The notes under the pieces were generated by a model. That model did not search any database. It worked only from the letters and a program-made list of their open reading frames with translations, and was not told the DNA's origin. A stretch of 64,000 nucleotides of DNA from Arctopsyche grandis (taxonomy: Eukaryota > Arthropoda > Insecta > Trichoptera > Hydropsychidae). Shown piece after piece: positions 44,556-55,222 of the stretch; the stretch's first letter is position 1, and each line of letters starts with the position of its first letter. Both the position numbers and the translations under genes were made by a program. The stretch spans positions 26,115,206-26,179,205 of the forward strand of contig NC_135360.1 in assembly GCF_051622035.1 (NCBI RefSeq), in the 5' to 3' direction.

Positions 44556-44717
44556 CAGTGGCATGTGGTGAAATTATCTCTCTTTTTTTCATACAACCTT
44601 GTTTAATGTGCGCGCGCAGGATACGGGAGGAAAAGTCTGTTCCTCTTGTTCCTGTTGTATCCTGCTCGCGCAAATTAAGTGAGGATGTACGACGGGGGGT
44701 ATTACCGCACGCCACTA
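44556..44717. mobile_element. hAT-like MITE (CAGTGGCATG..CGCACGCCACTA)
   Basis: The ends are imperfect inverted repeats and ATATATAT/ATATATAC flank it. The interior GTTCCTGTTGTATCCTGCTC-like text matches the element cut by the window start (1-138). Confidence 0.7.
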
Positions 44718-44960
44718 ATATATATACTAACCGTTTTTCATATGTATGCATGGTAAATTTTCAATTTTCGACTTTTTTACGGTCACCCGCGAATGGGATA
44801 TGAATGCGTCCATATATGTATGTATATACAATATAATGTACCAAAGAATACTGCCCGTACTTGCAGGATACCTGCTGCTGCCGGTTCGTGCTGGATAGGT
44901 ATAAACAGACCTTAATTCATATATTAATGGAAACAATAAATGTTATAATTTATAACTTAC

Positions 44961-45108
44961 CAGATTCATTAAACATTCCGCCAATATCACTCCATATCGT
45001 TTCTGTTACTCTTCTATTACTGTAACCTGGATGTTGATAATCGTAAAGTCTGACATTTTTTTCAACTTCTTTAATAAACGCAATACAAAAATCCAAATCG
45101 TCTTTCAT
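44961..45108 (-). CDS. Gene D exon 1: N-terminal half of MADF
   Basis: On the minus strand ATG 45108-45106 (AAAAATGA context) begins MKDDLDFCIAFIKEVEK, then VRLYDYQHPGYSNRRV, then IWSDIGGMFNES. These carry the family landmarks: the first MADF helix, the LYD turn, the Y-N-R spacing and the W of the second helix. It ends GAATCTG|GTAAGTT in phase 1 and joins the exon at 40483 to make Gly50. The exon is below usual open-frame length limits and would be missed by frame size alone. A broken copy exists at 8450-8597. Confidence 0.9.
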
Positions 45109-45299
45109 TTTTGAATACGTTCAACCCTGCAAACGTGCAGCGCGCGTGCTGCGTCGCAGCAAACTGCGTTGCGCAGCAAATGTTTGCCCGGTGTGCGTTC
45201 AAATATGTGACAATAATAAATGCTTCCTGATGCATTTACAGTGTGCATGTGTTGCATGCTGTGTGCGGTCCCCCGCTTACACTGTTTATCAAAGTGTAA

Positions 45300-46500
45300 A
45301 TTATTTTTTATTTTTATTTTTATTTAAATAGGCACACATACAGAATAAAATATAAAAAGAAAGTTGTATAATGAGACAAAAAATAATAATAAACATAAAT
45401 AAAAATATAATATTCCATTTACAGTGAGCACCACATGGTGATATAAAAAAGTAAAATTACAAAAACATCAAGATTTTAAAAAAAAGAAAAGAAACAGATA
45501 AAGTAAAAAAGAAAAAGAAAGACTATAAGGGTGAAGAAGCAAATCAACCACATATTATTTTCTTCACCTTTGTCCTAAAAATACCAAAAGAGTCACTAAA
45601 GAGGTCAGGACAATCATCTAAGCTATCGTAAATACGGCATATACGAACGATTGCACAATTGAAAGAGGTGTTGCTTTGACAAATTGGTGGATAAAAAAGA
45701 TTTGTGCATCTGGTGAATCGGGCATTAACGTTAAAATTAATCTCGCTTAAAACAGACGTGTCAAGAATACCATTAGCAATCTTATATAAAATTAACAAAT
45801 CAGAAACCCTTATACGCTGAGACAAACTTGCAATATGGAAAAAAGAAATTCTGCCATTATAAGATGGTAACAGTTTTTTAAGACCAGTCTTATAGGATAA
45901 ATGGCGCAAAAAACGCTTCTGGATTGTTTCTAAATGCTCAATGTGAGTTTGGTAATAGGGAGACCATATGATTGAGGCATACTCCATATTACTAAGAAAT
46001 AAACTGTAATAGAGTAGAATCAGAGTATGGGGATTCTTAAAGGGCTTCGCAACTCGGCAAATAAATCCCAAGAGTTTATAAGATTTAGTAACAATATGAT
46101 TAATATGTTCATTAAATGATAGTTTGGAATCTATAAGTATACCTAAGTCTCTGGCACAATTTTTTGCTGTAAGATCTACGTTATTAATATTGTAAGTAAA
46201 GTCAATTAGGTTACGATTTCTGGAAAGTGTCAATGAGAAGCATTTAGAAATATTGAGATGCATAAGGTTTACATTACACCATTCAGATATTATATCAATG
46301 TCGGATTGTAATTTTAAGCAATCCGACTCACTATTGATAGGATGGAAAACCTTAAGATCATCGGCATAAAGTAAGCATTGACACTTCAGTAGGGGGATTA
46401 GGTCATTAATAAAAATAATAAACAGAAGTGGTCCAAGGTGAGAACCTTGAGGAACTCCTGAAAGGATTATTCTAGGGGCAATTGCAAATTGCAGAATTTG
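45300..46500 (-). pseudogene. LINE reverse transcriptase, 5'-truncated
   Basis: The minus-strand frame opens with RIILSGVPQGSHLGPLLF (RT motif B), then QCLLYADDLKVF (catalytic YADD), then the thumb/C-terminal region LGFICRVAKPFKNPHTL and IQKRFLRHLSYK, and stops at 45544. The 3' UTR ends in a (TAAAA)-type tail at about 45300-45330. This is a Jockey/CR1-like clade protein. The endonuclease and early RT motifs are absent. It lies just upstream of gene D. Confidence 0.85.
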
Positions 46501-46610
46501 ACATGCTATTCATTGATATAATAAAATTCATCAATTACGTAGAGTGAATTCGAGAAATGTATTACATATTGATTGTTATATAAAATATTTGTAATTTTTT
46601 TTATGGTTTA

Positions 46611-47014
46611 AGGTCTGACCGCACTATACAACAACCGAACGATCCTTCACTTCACAACAGTACGCGACCAAATATTGTTTGTATGAAATTGTATGAGACA
46701 TATCGCACTGCGCGACAGTCGCATGACGTAGAACGACACCTTGCGTCAAAGTTTACTTTTCGACAAACTTTGAAGCAAGATGTCGTTGAGTGGGGGGGTT
46801 GCCTTGCGACAATTATTCTCCTTCTTCATATCGTGACTTTGAAATAGCATGTAGCCATAGTCTTTTGGGTTTTCTCGATTGTTCTTCTTCCTCGCATATC
46901 AAAGATACTATAATAGCGTCCGTTTCGTCCATTTTGCTCCGAGGTACCGAACGAATGATTGACATAATGTCAATCATTCGTTGTCGCTCGGTTGTCGTAT
47001 AGTGCGGTCAGACA
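46611..47014 (-). mobile_element. Harbinger-like short element
   Basis: GGTCTGACCGCACTATACAA at the left is inverted at the right as CGTATAGTGCGGTCAGAC, with TTA-type flanks. On the minus strand KMDETDAIIVSLICEEE and KPKRLWLHAISKSRYEEGE resemble the N-terminus of PIF/Harbinger transposases (WvH-x-R-x-x-GE). This suggests a deletion derivative of a coding element. Confidence 0.6.
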
Positions 47015-47660
47015 TTTAGCGATTCCGAACATTTTACAAATGTCTGTTTTCAAAGAACGTCTTGCGTCTACTGTTGTAAGCAAGTCCATTTTAACTTGAA
47101 GCGAAATGGCACCCGAAAGATATACATTTGTTCAAATGTGTCACTATCACGAAATTCACCACAAGGCTATCACGTCTCACACACTTTAAGAGGGCTGTAC
47201 AACCGAAACCTTAATTTTTTTGCCGTTCCTTTCTTCGATATATATATTGAGTGAATGCATATATTGAGTGAATGCGACAATATATATATATATATATTGA
47301 GTGAATGCGACAGTTGCGCTTCTACCAGATAATACGTATTTTAAATCGACAAAATCGAGGTTTATTTTCTCCTCCAAAACTGGACTAATTTTAAAAAATA
47401 TTTCATCATTGGTATGAGAAAGATATTTTCTGTGTAACTATGCGCGTATTTTTTTTTAAATCGATCGTTAAATAAGCACGCTGGACTCTTTTCGTGGGTG
47501 TAAAAAAGAGGCGATTTTATTGATGTTTGGCGGCTCCTAGCTCCTATAAAAAATGACTAATCAAAAAAATAAAACGATAGATGCAACCCAATGATGGATA
47601 TCCATAGCATATTAAAAAATAATTTCTCTAGTGCCATAATTGAGGAAGGGAGAAGTCTAA

Positions 47661-50185
47661 TGCTGCGTACGGACCAAACCAACGACGAATTTGGTCCAAC
47701 GATTTAACCAGCAGGATTAAACCAGTAGCGTACAAAATATCGAAATAAAAATTAAATTTAAAAATTGAAATTAAATATCAAAATTAAAAATATTATTATT
47801 ATATTAAAATTAAATTCAAATATCAAAATAAAATTATAATCAATATATTAAATTTAAAATAAAATATTGAAAGTTAAAACAGAACATGCCCAATTTAAAT
47901 AAATTTTCGAGATTGACCTAAAATTAGATCATCAACAATCACATACAGATAATCCTCGACTTTTGTTTGTCGAAGATGTTTTGACTTACGTAGATACGCA
48001 CTAAGATCGAAAAAAAAATCAAAGAATTATTATTTTTACTTTCCCGTAATGCGCAGCTACTGAGCATATATTATGTGTTAGTATGGGTGACCGAGCGATG
48101 TCTTCAACCCGAGACGTTGTCGGTTTAATCAAAGGAAATTTTTTTGTCTTCAATTGTTTCTCTCGTCGAAATAAATCAATTAATTAAATCATTTCAGAGG
48201 TAAATTTTATCGGATAATGTCTTCAATTGTTTCTCTCGTCGAAATAAATCAAATAATTAAATCCATCTCAGAGGTAAAATTTATCGGATAATGTGTGATT
48301 ATTAATTTTATTTCGACGAAAGAAAAAAAAACCCTTTGACAAATCACCGACATTTTTTTTGTTAAATATTTCATCGACGGCGAAACACATTGGTGTATCG
48401 TGACGACTTATAAGAAACAATAACAAGGTTTTTTTCGCTCGTAATTATAATATTTCTCTGGTTGTAATGCATAATATAAGCATTTTCTATCAAAATGTAC
48501 GAGGCCTTAAATCTAAACTGGATGAATTAGGTTCTAACTCGGCTATTCAATGTGCTGACATCCTGGTACTAACGGAAACCTGGCTTGACGACTCTGTGCA
48601 TGATTCTTTTTAATTTACATTAATGACATCTCAAAAATAATTAAGTATTCAGACTATCTTTTATTCGCCGATGACCTTAAGCTTTTTAAGACAGTTAAGT
48701 CTCATAGTGACGCAGCCCTTCTCCAATTGGACTTAGATGCGCTGTCAAGTTGGTCTGTCGATAATAAATTATTTTTTAGCATTCAAAAATGCTGTGTTCT
48801 CAATGTGACAAGATCTTCAAATCGCTTGATTTATCCATATCGCCTAAGTGGTGTTGAATTAAAGTTTGTAGATGAATATTGTGATTTGGGGGTCTTGTTC
48901 TCGAATAATTTTCAATTTAAACGACACATAGACAATATTTGTTTGCGTGCAACAAAAATGCTGGGATTCTTACTAAGAGTTAGCAAACCTTTCCAGAGTA
49001 CGTTGGTGCTTAAAATTCTTTATGAATCTTTAGTACGTAGTATTCTAGAATTTTCTTCTATTATATGGAATCCTACCCATATAACTCATTCATTGAAGAT
49101 TGAGAGAATCCAAAAACGGTTTCTCAGATATCTTTATTTGAAACAGTGTGGTTATTATCCTTGGCTATATCCTAGTGCATTCCTATTAGGGGCGTTAGGT
49201 TTCAACTCATTGGAGTCTCGTCGGAATATGTTACTGGGAAGACACTTTTTTAAGCTGTTGAATGGGATAATACACAATCGTCAGGTTCTAAAGGAATTTA
49301 GGTTTAATGCACCTTGTAAATTCAGGGACTTGAGAAATCGTGATTTGTTTGTTCCTCCTGTGGCTCGCACAAATATGTTGTCAACGGCTCCTATATCTAG
49401 AGCGATATATTTGCTTAACAGGATTTCTGGTGAAATTGACCTCTTCAATATAAAATATACTAATCTGGTTGAGTGGTTGTTGAGGAATGCCAGTGGTTGA
49501 TTTTGCCTATTATAAATATTAATGATTGTTATTACTTTATCTATGTTTTTTCTTTTTTTTATGATTTTATGATTTTAATGATGTTGTGTTAATATTGTTA
49601 TTATTATAAGTTATTATTACTGTTATCATGTTATTATTACTGAATGACCGGCCACAGCGACGCGTTGGAGATCTCTGTAATGTCACTGTGGCTAATATGT
49701 TAAATAAATAAATAAAAAATAAAAAAAATATCGTCGTAATTCAAAACATCAACGATGATCTAATTTTAGCTCAATCTCGCTCGTTAGCTTAATTTTGATA
49801 TTTAATTTCAATTTTTTAATTTCATTTTTATTTCGATATTTTGTACGCTACTGGTTTTAAAAGTTGGCCCAAAATCTTCGTTGGTTAAATATTTCCGAAG
49901 GGGGAAACACAGTAGTGTATCGTGACGACTTATAAGAAACAATAACAAGGTTTTTTTCGCTCGTAATTATAATATTTCTCTGGTTGTAATGCGTTTTGTC
50001 GTAATTCAAAACATTGTTGTAATTCAAAACATCAACGATGATCTAATTTTAGCTCAATCTCGCTCGTTAGCTTAATTTTGATATTTAATTTCAATTTTTT
50101 TATTTAATTTTTATTTCGATATTTTGTACGCTACTGGTTTTAAAAGTTGGCCCAAAATCGTCGTTGGTTTGGTGCGTACGGACCA
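47661..50185. mobile_element. TIR element, composite, with LINE insertion
   Basis: The left end TGCTGCGTACGGACCAAACC and right end GGTTTGGTGCGTACGGACCA are flanked by TAA (47658-47660, 50186-50188). The uninterrupted sequence at 62227-62690 confirms the target site. Its left half matches 19655-20583. The right half is duplicated in tandem (about 49738-49885 and 49886-50185). A LINE sits between the halves. Confidence 0.75.
48475..49730 (+). pseudogene. LINE with endonuclease start fused to RT end by deletion
   Basis: The first ~130 bp read ISIFYQNVRGLKSKLDELG..ILVLTETWLDDSV, the N-terminus of a LINE apurinic endonuclease (conserved Q-N-V-R-G and T-E-T-W-L). The text then jumps directly to LIYINDISKIIKYSDYL and LFADDLKLFKTV, the RT catalytic YADD-type motif (here FADD). 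The frame then runs to TGA at 49500 through QKRFLRYLYLKQCG and IDLFNIKYTNLVEWL. A 3' UTR ends in TAAATAAATAAATAAA. Most of endonuclease and RT is missing, so it is inactive. Confidence 0.85.
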
Positions 50186-50226
50186 TAATACGTTTGTGTG
50201 AACATAAGGCGCTGGTGTCCAGCCCT

Positions 50227-50778
50227 CGTAAGGATAGACTGTAAATGGAATAAAAAACTTGTATAAAAAAGCAGCCCATGCGATTTTTTTCGTGTTAAGC
50301 GTTTTTTGTTGCGCGCTAAAAGAAAATAGATTGTATATTTGAAATTACATACATATAACTTTGCCGGGGCCAGATTACTATTTTACGTTAATTGATTTTT
50401 CATGGTAAGCGTTTTCATGTTAAGCATTTTCCATTGTGATAAAAATAATATTTCATCATACATACTTGCATATTTATAATATACATATGTAAGAGTATAG
50501 GGACCTTCATAACTATTTTTAAGAAATTAGAGTTCGCAGTCTCCCAATGTCACTTTAGCGCTCCTCAAAATATTTTAATTGATGTACATAAATGTTATTT
50601 TACAATTCAATAAAATAAATCTTAATTTTATTAAAGTGTATACATTGATGGCGAAGGGTGCATATATGTATGTATGTAAACAGATGTGACGTCATGTAAC
50701 GAAACTTTCGCTTAGACCTGTCACCCCTTGCCCTTAACGCTATTTTTCTATATTTAAAAATGACTTTCCTTGTTGAAA
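50227..50778. other. Unassigned, AT-rich
   Basis: No element boundaries or genes recognised. Confidence 0.4.
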
Positions 50779-50779
50779 A

Positions 50780-50879
50780 TAGCAGATCTCGTTCAACTAG
50801 CAACGTTAAGCAACATTAGGCACGGTCAGTATTTGGATGGGTGACAGCTTACGAAAGGCACGTATGCCTGTACCTTTTT
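50780..50879 (+). ncRNA. 5S rRNA-like relic (3' two-thirds)
   Basis: AACGTTAAGCAACATTAGGC, CACGGTCAGTATTTGGATGG and GTGACAGCTTACGAAAGGCA follow the order of the 5S rRNA internal promoter (A box GTTAAGCAAC; C box AGTA-TTGGATGGGTGAC), preceded by TCGTTCAACTAGC resembling TCGTCCGATCACC. A TTTTT run follows at 50875-50879. The 5' third of 5S is not recognisable, so this is a pseudogene or the head of a 5S-derived SINE rather than a functional rRNA gene. Confidence 0.65.
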
Positions 50880-50911
50880 ATTATTTTACTACAATTTAGC
50901 AACAGTGATAT

Positions 50912-50915
<4 letters not shown>

Positions 50916-50986
<71 letters not shown>
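50916..50986. repeat. (TA)n microsatellite at LINE 3' end
   Basis: About 70 bp of alternating AT, joined to the 3' end of the minus-strand LINE fragment. Confidence 0.9.
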
Positions 50987-50989
<3 letters not shown>

Positions 50990-50992
<3 letters not shown>

Positions 50993-51420
50993 GTATACTC
51001 CAGGGTGTCACCATGACTAGGCATATATGAATGAAAAATATTAAAATAAAAAAAACTAAGTGAAGTAAAAAACAAAAAAATAAAATAAAATATGAACAAA
51101 TTATAATATGAGAACAAATTAAACAATTCCTCTACCAGATCAACATATTTTAGATTAAACAAATCCAAGCTAATGGCACTCTGGTTGAGCAACTTGATGC
51201 CTCTTGTGACAGGCGACGAAGCCATCAAATTGGTAAGTACCACAGGAGAAGAGAACAAACTGCGGCATCTAATGTATTCGAGTTGGCTGGGAACATTGAA
51301 ACTGAATTCTGCAAGAATTTGATCAAACCAACCAGTAATTTGTAGAAATGTTTTCTCAAATATACTCTACGTCGTGACTCGAGGGGATTACATATAATAG
51401 ATACTAAATAATTATAAGAA
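50990..51420 (-). pseudogene. LINE ORF2 C-terminal fragment
   Basis: The minus strand reads PLESRRRVYLRKHFYKLL, then after a frame break FSSPVVLTNLMASSPVTRGI and SLDLFNLKYVDLVEEL. These match the end of the LINE at 48475-49730 (SLESRRN..; IDLFNIKYTNLVEW). The 3' UTR ends TGGTGACACCCTGGAGTAT. Truncated and frameshifted. Confidence 0.8.
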
Positions 51421-51762
51421 TTTAATTCAACGAAAATCGAAATATTTCTCCCTCTAATTGGAGTTAAAATGGCATTTATTACAGCGTGTAAAATGGGTAT
51501 TTATGTTATTCAAAAATTATCAATTTATGGAAACGAGTAAAATGGGAATGATAACACAGGTAGGTTATATATTATTTTGGCGGGTTAGAATGTAACATGT
51601 GTAACATTTTGTCTGGGCCACAAACGAAACTTAATAAAAATCATAAAAGGTAAATGTAAACTCCATTAATTTTCCAATATTACCTACCTACCTTGCCCTA
51701 GTCCTAAAAAGTTTAAATACACCTGACCTACGCCGTAACAAAAATTAATTAATATTACTTAC

Positions 51763-51936
51763 ACCATCACTGCTTTTGCTTGGAGGTTTATTCAGAAGAA
51801 ACGTCATATATTTAAAAGCAAACCAGGTGGAATTGGACGAATCTACTGTTCCATCTTTGGAACGTTTTATGCATTTTTTCTTTTCCCTTCTGAACGAAGA
51901 TAAAAGCGAATCCATTTTTCTCCTCACTTCTTCACT
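51763..51936 (-). CDS. Gene E exon 2: second half of MADF
   Basis: On the minus strand the acceptor TTTGTTGCAG|AGTGAA opens SEEVRRKMDSLLSSFRREKK, then WFAFKYMTFLLNK, the classic second half of MADF (K-K-M-x-x-L-x-x-x-F-x-R-E-x-K-K and S-x-W-F-x-Y). It closes at GATGGT|GTAAGT, phase 0, giving residues 54-111. Upstream it joins the exon at 53428 in phase 0. Downstream the next phase-0 acceptor with matching content is at 38558. Confidence 0.87.
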
Positions 51937-52316
51937 CTGCAACAAATATATGACTTATTTAATACCGCGTAGACACGATACGAGTGCATTCATACCAAGG
52001 CCTCTAATGGGGTCACTCGGACGTTACTCGTAACGTGGCAACGTACGAGTAAGTGGCCAAATTAGCGGACTTGGTCTGAGTACACTCGTATCGTGTCAAC
52101 CCGGTATAAAGTAATAAATGAGACGTACAGGTCTGTTACAGAGAGTTGGCGCGTTCTCGTACTCATAAAGAAGCGCACGAAAGAGACAGAGCGTATTTTC
52201 AATATTGAACTAGTGTTCTGCCCGCTGATTTCAACGGGTGGTTTCGGAAAGGAATTGATACACGAATTAAAACAAAGTTATATATTACAATTTACTTTCA
52301 TCAGACTTTCATCAGA

Positions 52317-52990
52317 CTTTCATCAGACCTAGACTTGAATACGCTTTTAACATATGGAATCCTCATTTTAAAAAGGATATTACATGTATTGAAAGGGTTC
52401 AAAGGAGAATTTCAAAGATTCCTTCTGAACTCAAATCACTTTCTTATAATGAAAGATTGAAAATAATGAATCTCACTACATTGGAGACGAGAAGAACTAG
52501 AGGTGACTTAATCGAAGTCTATAAAATTCTCAATAATCACTATAATTGTCATATGTCTAATCTTATTTCATTCAACATAAACACTCACCTCAGAGGTCAC
52601 TCGCTTAGACTCCAAAAAGATAAATCTAATAAATTGATCAGAGATACATTCTTTTCTAACAGAGTGGTTTCAGTTTGGAATAGTCTTCCCAACGATTTAG
52701 TAACCTCTATTAATATTAATATTTTTAAGAATAAACTTGATACTTTTTTTAAAACCAAAGGATTTTTGTGATTCTTCTTTCCCATAATCATATTTCTGTA
52801 TTTTTATCTTGTTTGTTTATATATATTTTTTTTTTCTTCTCTTATTTTATTTTAATATTGTTTTTTTTAATTTTTCTCATTTTTTTATTGCATATATGTA
52901 TAATTTGTAAAATATGTTTATTTCAAACCCCTTGGGCCTATCGGCTTTGCCGCCTCCCCCAAGTATATTAAATAAATAAAATAAATAAAT
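52317..52990 (+). pseudogene. CR1/L2-like LINE 3' end
   Basis: The frame from about 52325 to 52771 reads RPRLEYAFNIWNPHFKKDI, IERVQRRISKIPSELKSLSY, LETRRTRGDLIEVYKILNN and FFSNRVVSVWNSLPNDLV, the conserved ORF2 C-terminus of this LINE group. It is followed by the 3' end GGCCTATCGGCTTTGCCGCC and a TAAATAAA tail. A short TTTCATCAGAC triplication marks the 5' junction. The catalytic RT is absent. It lies in gene E intron 1. Confidence 0.87.
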
Positions 52991-53427
52991 TTATAAATAT
53001 TTAGTAAGGTAATTTATAGGCACGCGGGCGCACGTAATATTAATCGTAGTAATAAAAAGTGCTCGCATTACGCGCTCACCAATCCAACCCGTTCGAAATG
53101 ATGAAAGCAGTGTGTGTGTGTATTTGTCACCCGTGACTCAGCCTAACGTCGCACATGCTTGTCGTCAAAAGACGCTGCACACCCCACCCTCCCCCACTTC
53201 CCCGCTACCACGTTTCCCCGCGTCTCGAATACTTTGTTTTGATTGGGGGTGTCAAAGCGTCTGCCACATACCCACATAGTCACATATCCACACACATCAC
53301 GTCGTTTTTATATATACATTATGCAATGTGACAGCATGGTATACATCTATTCACTGACCCTAATCAAGCGCATTTGTTCGCGCCAACTCTCGGTAACAAA
53401 CCTATAAATATGTACATGGAATCTTAC

Positions 53428-53586
53428 CTCAAGTCCAAAAACTCTGCCCATATACTCCCATGCTTCGGTTTTTTTCATGTGGTTATAGTAGTGGGAATGT
53501 TTTTGATTCCACAATATTTCTATACCTTTATATATCTCTATCAATTGTAGTATTGATTTTTCATCCCATCCCGTTTTTTGATCCAT
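53428..53586 (-). CDS. Gene E exon 1: N-terminal half of MADF
   Basis: On the minus strand ATG 53586 (ACCATGG) begins MDQKTGWDEKSILQLIEIYK, then EILWNQKHSHYYNHMKK and AWEYMGRVFGLE. W7, the LW pair at 25-26, the K-H-x-x-Y-Y spacing and A-W of the second helix are all MADF landmarks. It ends GGACTTGAG|GTAAGA, phase 0, joining the exon at 51936 across a 1491-bp intron that holds a LINE fragment. Protein residues 1-53. Upstream, 53590-53680 is rich in CGAAC repeats. No TATA box was identified. Confidence 0.87.
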
Positions 53587-54412
53587 GGTTCAAAAGAGCG
53601 ACGAACGTCCCCGAACGTCACACGCACCGCACAGTTCCGAACAATACCGAACCCCGCATCGTTTAGAACAGTACTGAACCTACACTGAGCTTGCATCTGC
53701 CGAGCGAACGGCGAACACGCGACGAATATTTACGTCTCTCTCTTTCTCGTAACGTTCGGCCGTGCGAATAGAGCGCAACGGCGTGGCAATGTTATCTACA
53801 TGGCGTGCAATCATGGCGTACGTATCCATGTACGAACACGCACGAACGAACAATCTGTGCACGAACAGCTTACGTTATTAGTTTCCTTCCAAACCCAACT
53901 CCTACTGCGGTTGTATATAAAAACCAGGGCTGAGGAAGCAGAGTGCCGCATATATGTACATATGTATGAACATATGTAAATACTTACATATAGTGAGCTG
54001 TTATATATTTTTATTGACCTTTTTTCTTACTAAAAAATATTTTTAATATATGAATATTATTTCAATTGACATGTATTTAAAAAAAAATAACAAATAGAAA
54101 CTACATTTTATATTTCATCAATATAAATAATTATTTTTATTTGACTTTGAAAACGATTTAATTTTATATTAAATTATACCCTTATTTTACGGAATAGATT
54201 TAAATCTTTAGAGAAATTATCTGTCAATGAAATCATGAAAGCGAAATACAGAGATGGTTGTATTTCTTTTAATTGAAAATTCTCTCGCGACTGTGAGGTC
54301 TGTATTTTTCAGGTAATTTTTCAATTGTAAGTCCCTTTGGTTTTTATGTAACAATTTTGAATCGATAGGCCAATTTTACTAAATCGGCCTATCGATTCAA
54401 TCATTGTTATTA
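53587..54412. other. Gene E upstream region
   Basis: GC-moderate to about 53880 with repeated CCGAAC / GCACGAAC motifs, then AT-rich. Plausible promoter territory, but no element can be assigned. Confidence 0.4.
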
Positions 54413-54725
54413 GTAAGCTTCGGCGTTGGCTTGGTACTTTTAAAATAACAATAGACCTCTCCATTACTGTACAAAGAAATAGAGCAAAAAAACATGGTTG
54501 ACAATAGCAACTGACAAAATAGTGAACAATTTTTTGTGCAAAAAGCATCATATCAACGCCGATTTGGTTATTAGTGAGGATCGGCGGGCAAGATGGCAAC
54601 GGATAAAAAAATTGTTCACTATTGTCAATTTCTATTGTAATCCATATTTTTTTGTTCTCCTGCTTTCTCGGACAAAGAGGGGTCTATTGTTATTTGATGG
54701 TAGACACTCGACCGCCCATCTCTAG
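54413..54725. mobile_element. Two adjacent GTTCACTATTGTCA-family MITEs
   Basis: 54413-54568 (CTTCGGCGTTGGCTTGGTAC..ACGCCGATTTGG) and 54579-54724 (GATCGGCGGGCAAG..CCGCCCATCTCTAG) each contain GTTCACTATTGTCA or its inverse plus the ACAATAGACC block. Members are diverged. Confidence 0.6.
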
Positions 54726-54730
54726 TTATA

Positions 54731-55219
54731 ACCAGTAGCGTGGTCTAGTGGTGAATGTTGAATTATCTCGTACTTGATGTTACGAGTTCGATTCCTCACT
54801 AAGTCTCGCTATTGACCACACCTTGATTTGTCAAGGTCGATCGTTTCTTATCAGAATTCGCCAATTTTTCTGATTGTCATTGAAACGATTCCTGTAAAAT
54901 TTTCGTTTCCTTCCCAATTTTCTGTTGCGAACCTTTAGTTATTGTTATATCTTAGGTTTCGCCATATTGCTCACCACAGATGTCTCTGTGGTTGTTTATC
55001 GAATATAAAATTCGTATTGTTACATGAAAGTTATTCATCGTTATTTATCGTATTAATACGATATTTGTAATATCTGACGATATATGTCAGATATTGTTTA
55101 GATTTACATGTATCTATGTAATAATTATGTGGACCAGGAAGGCGCATTTGGGGTTTACCTGTTAAGCCTTCCTGGTATATTTGTATATATGTATGTAAAA
55201 TAAATAAATAAATAAATAA
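54731..55219 (+). mobile_element. SINE with a different tRNA-like head
   Basis: The head GTGGTCTAGTGGTGAA and GAGTTCGATTCC are A and B boxes distinct from those of the other SINEs here. The body (GTCGATCGTTTCTTATCAGA, then CTGATTGTCATTGAAACGAT) and the 3' domain (AGGAAGGCGCATTTGGGGTT) are shared. It ends in a (TAAA)n tail. Confidence 0.78.
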
Positions 55220-55222
55220 GCT

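Larger units (their letters stand above)
42722..44911. mobile_element. Large foldback element, heavily nested, in gene D intron
   Basis: The ends AAGGTTTGTTCATACCTATC and GATAGGTATAAACAGACCTT match the 225-bp hairpin element at 32878-33102. The copy at 8186-8745 lacks this insertion and runs straight through CCCATTAATTCAT, which defines the insertion point. It contains a hAT element (42944-44364) and a CAGTGGC-type MITE (44556-44717). Confidence 0.75.
47191..50226. mobile_element. AGGGCTGGACACCAGCGCC element, interrupted
   Basis: 47191-47657 plus 50189-50226 form a ~500-bp element whose inverted counterpart is at 62227-62690. Shared text includes GGATATCCATAGCATATTAA, TGTTTGGCGGCTCCTAG and TATCTGGTAGAAGCGC-like strings. 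A TIR element (47661-50185) inserted into it at TAA. Confidence 0.7.

Noticed and set aside
47186-47377. 63-codon minus-strand frame
   Set aside because: Lies inside a TIR element and crosses a TATATA run; repeat-derived.
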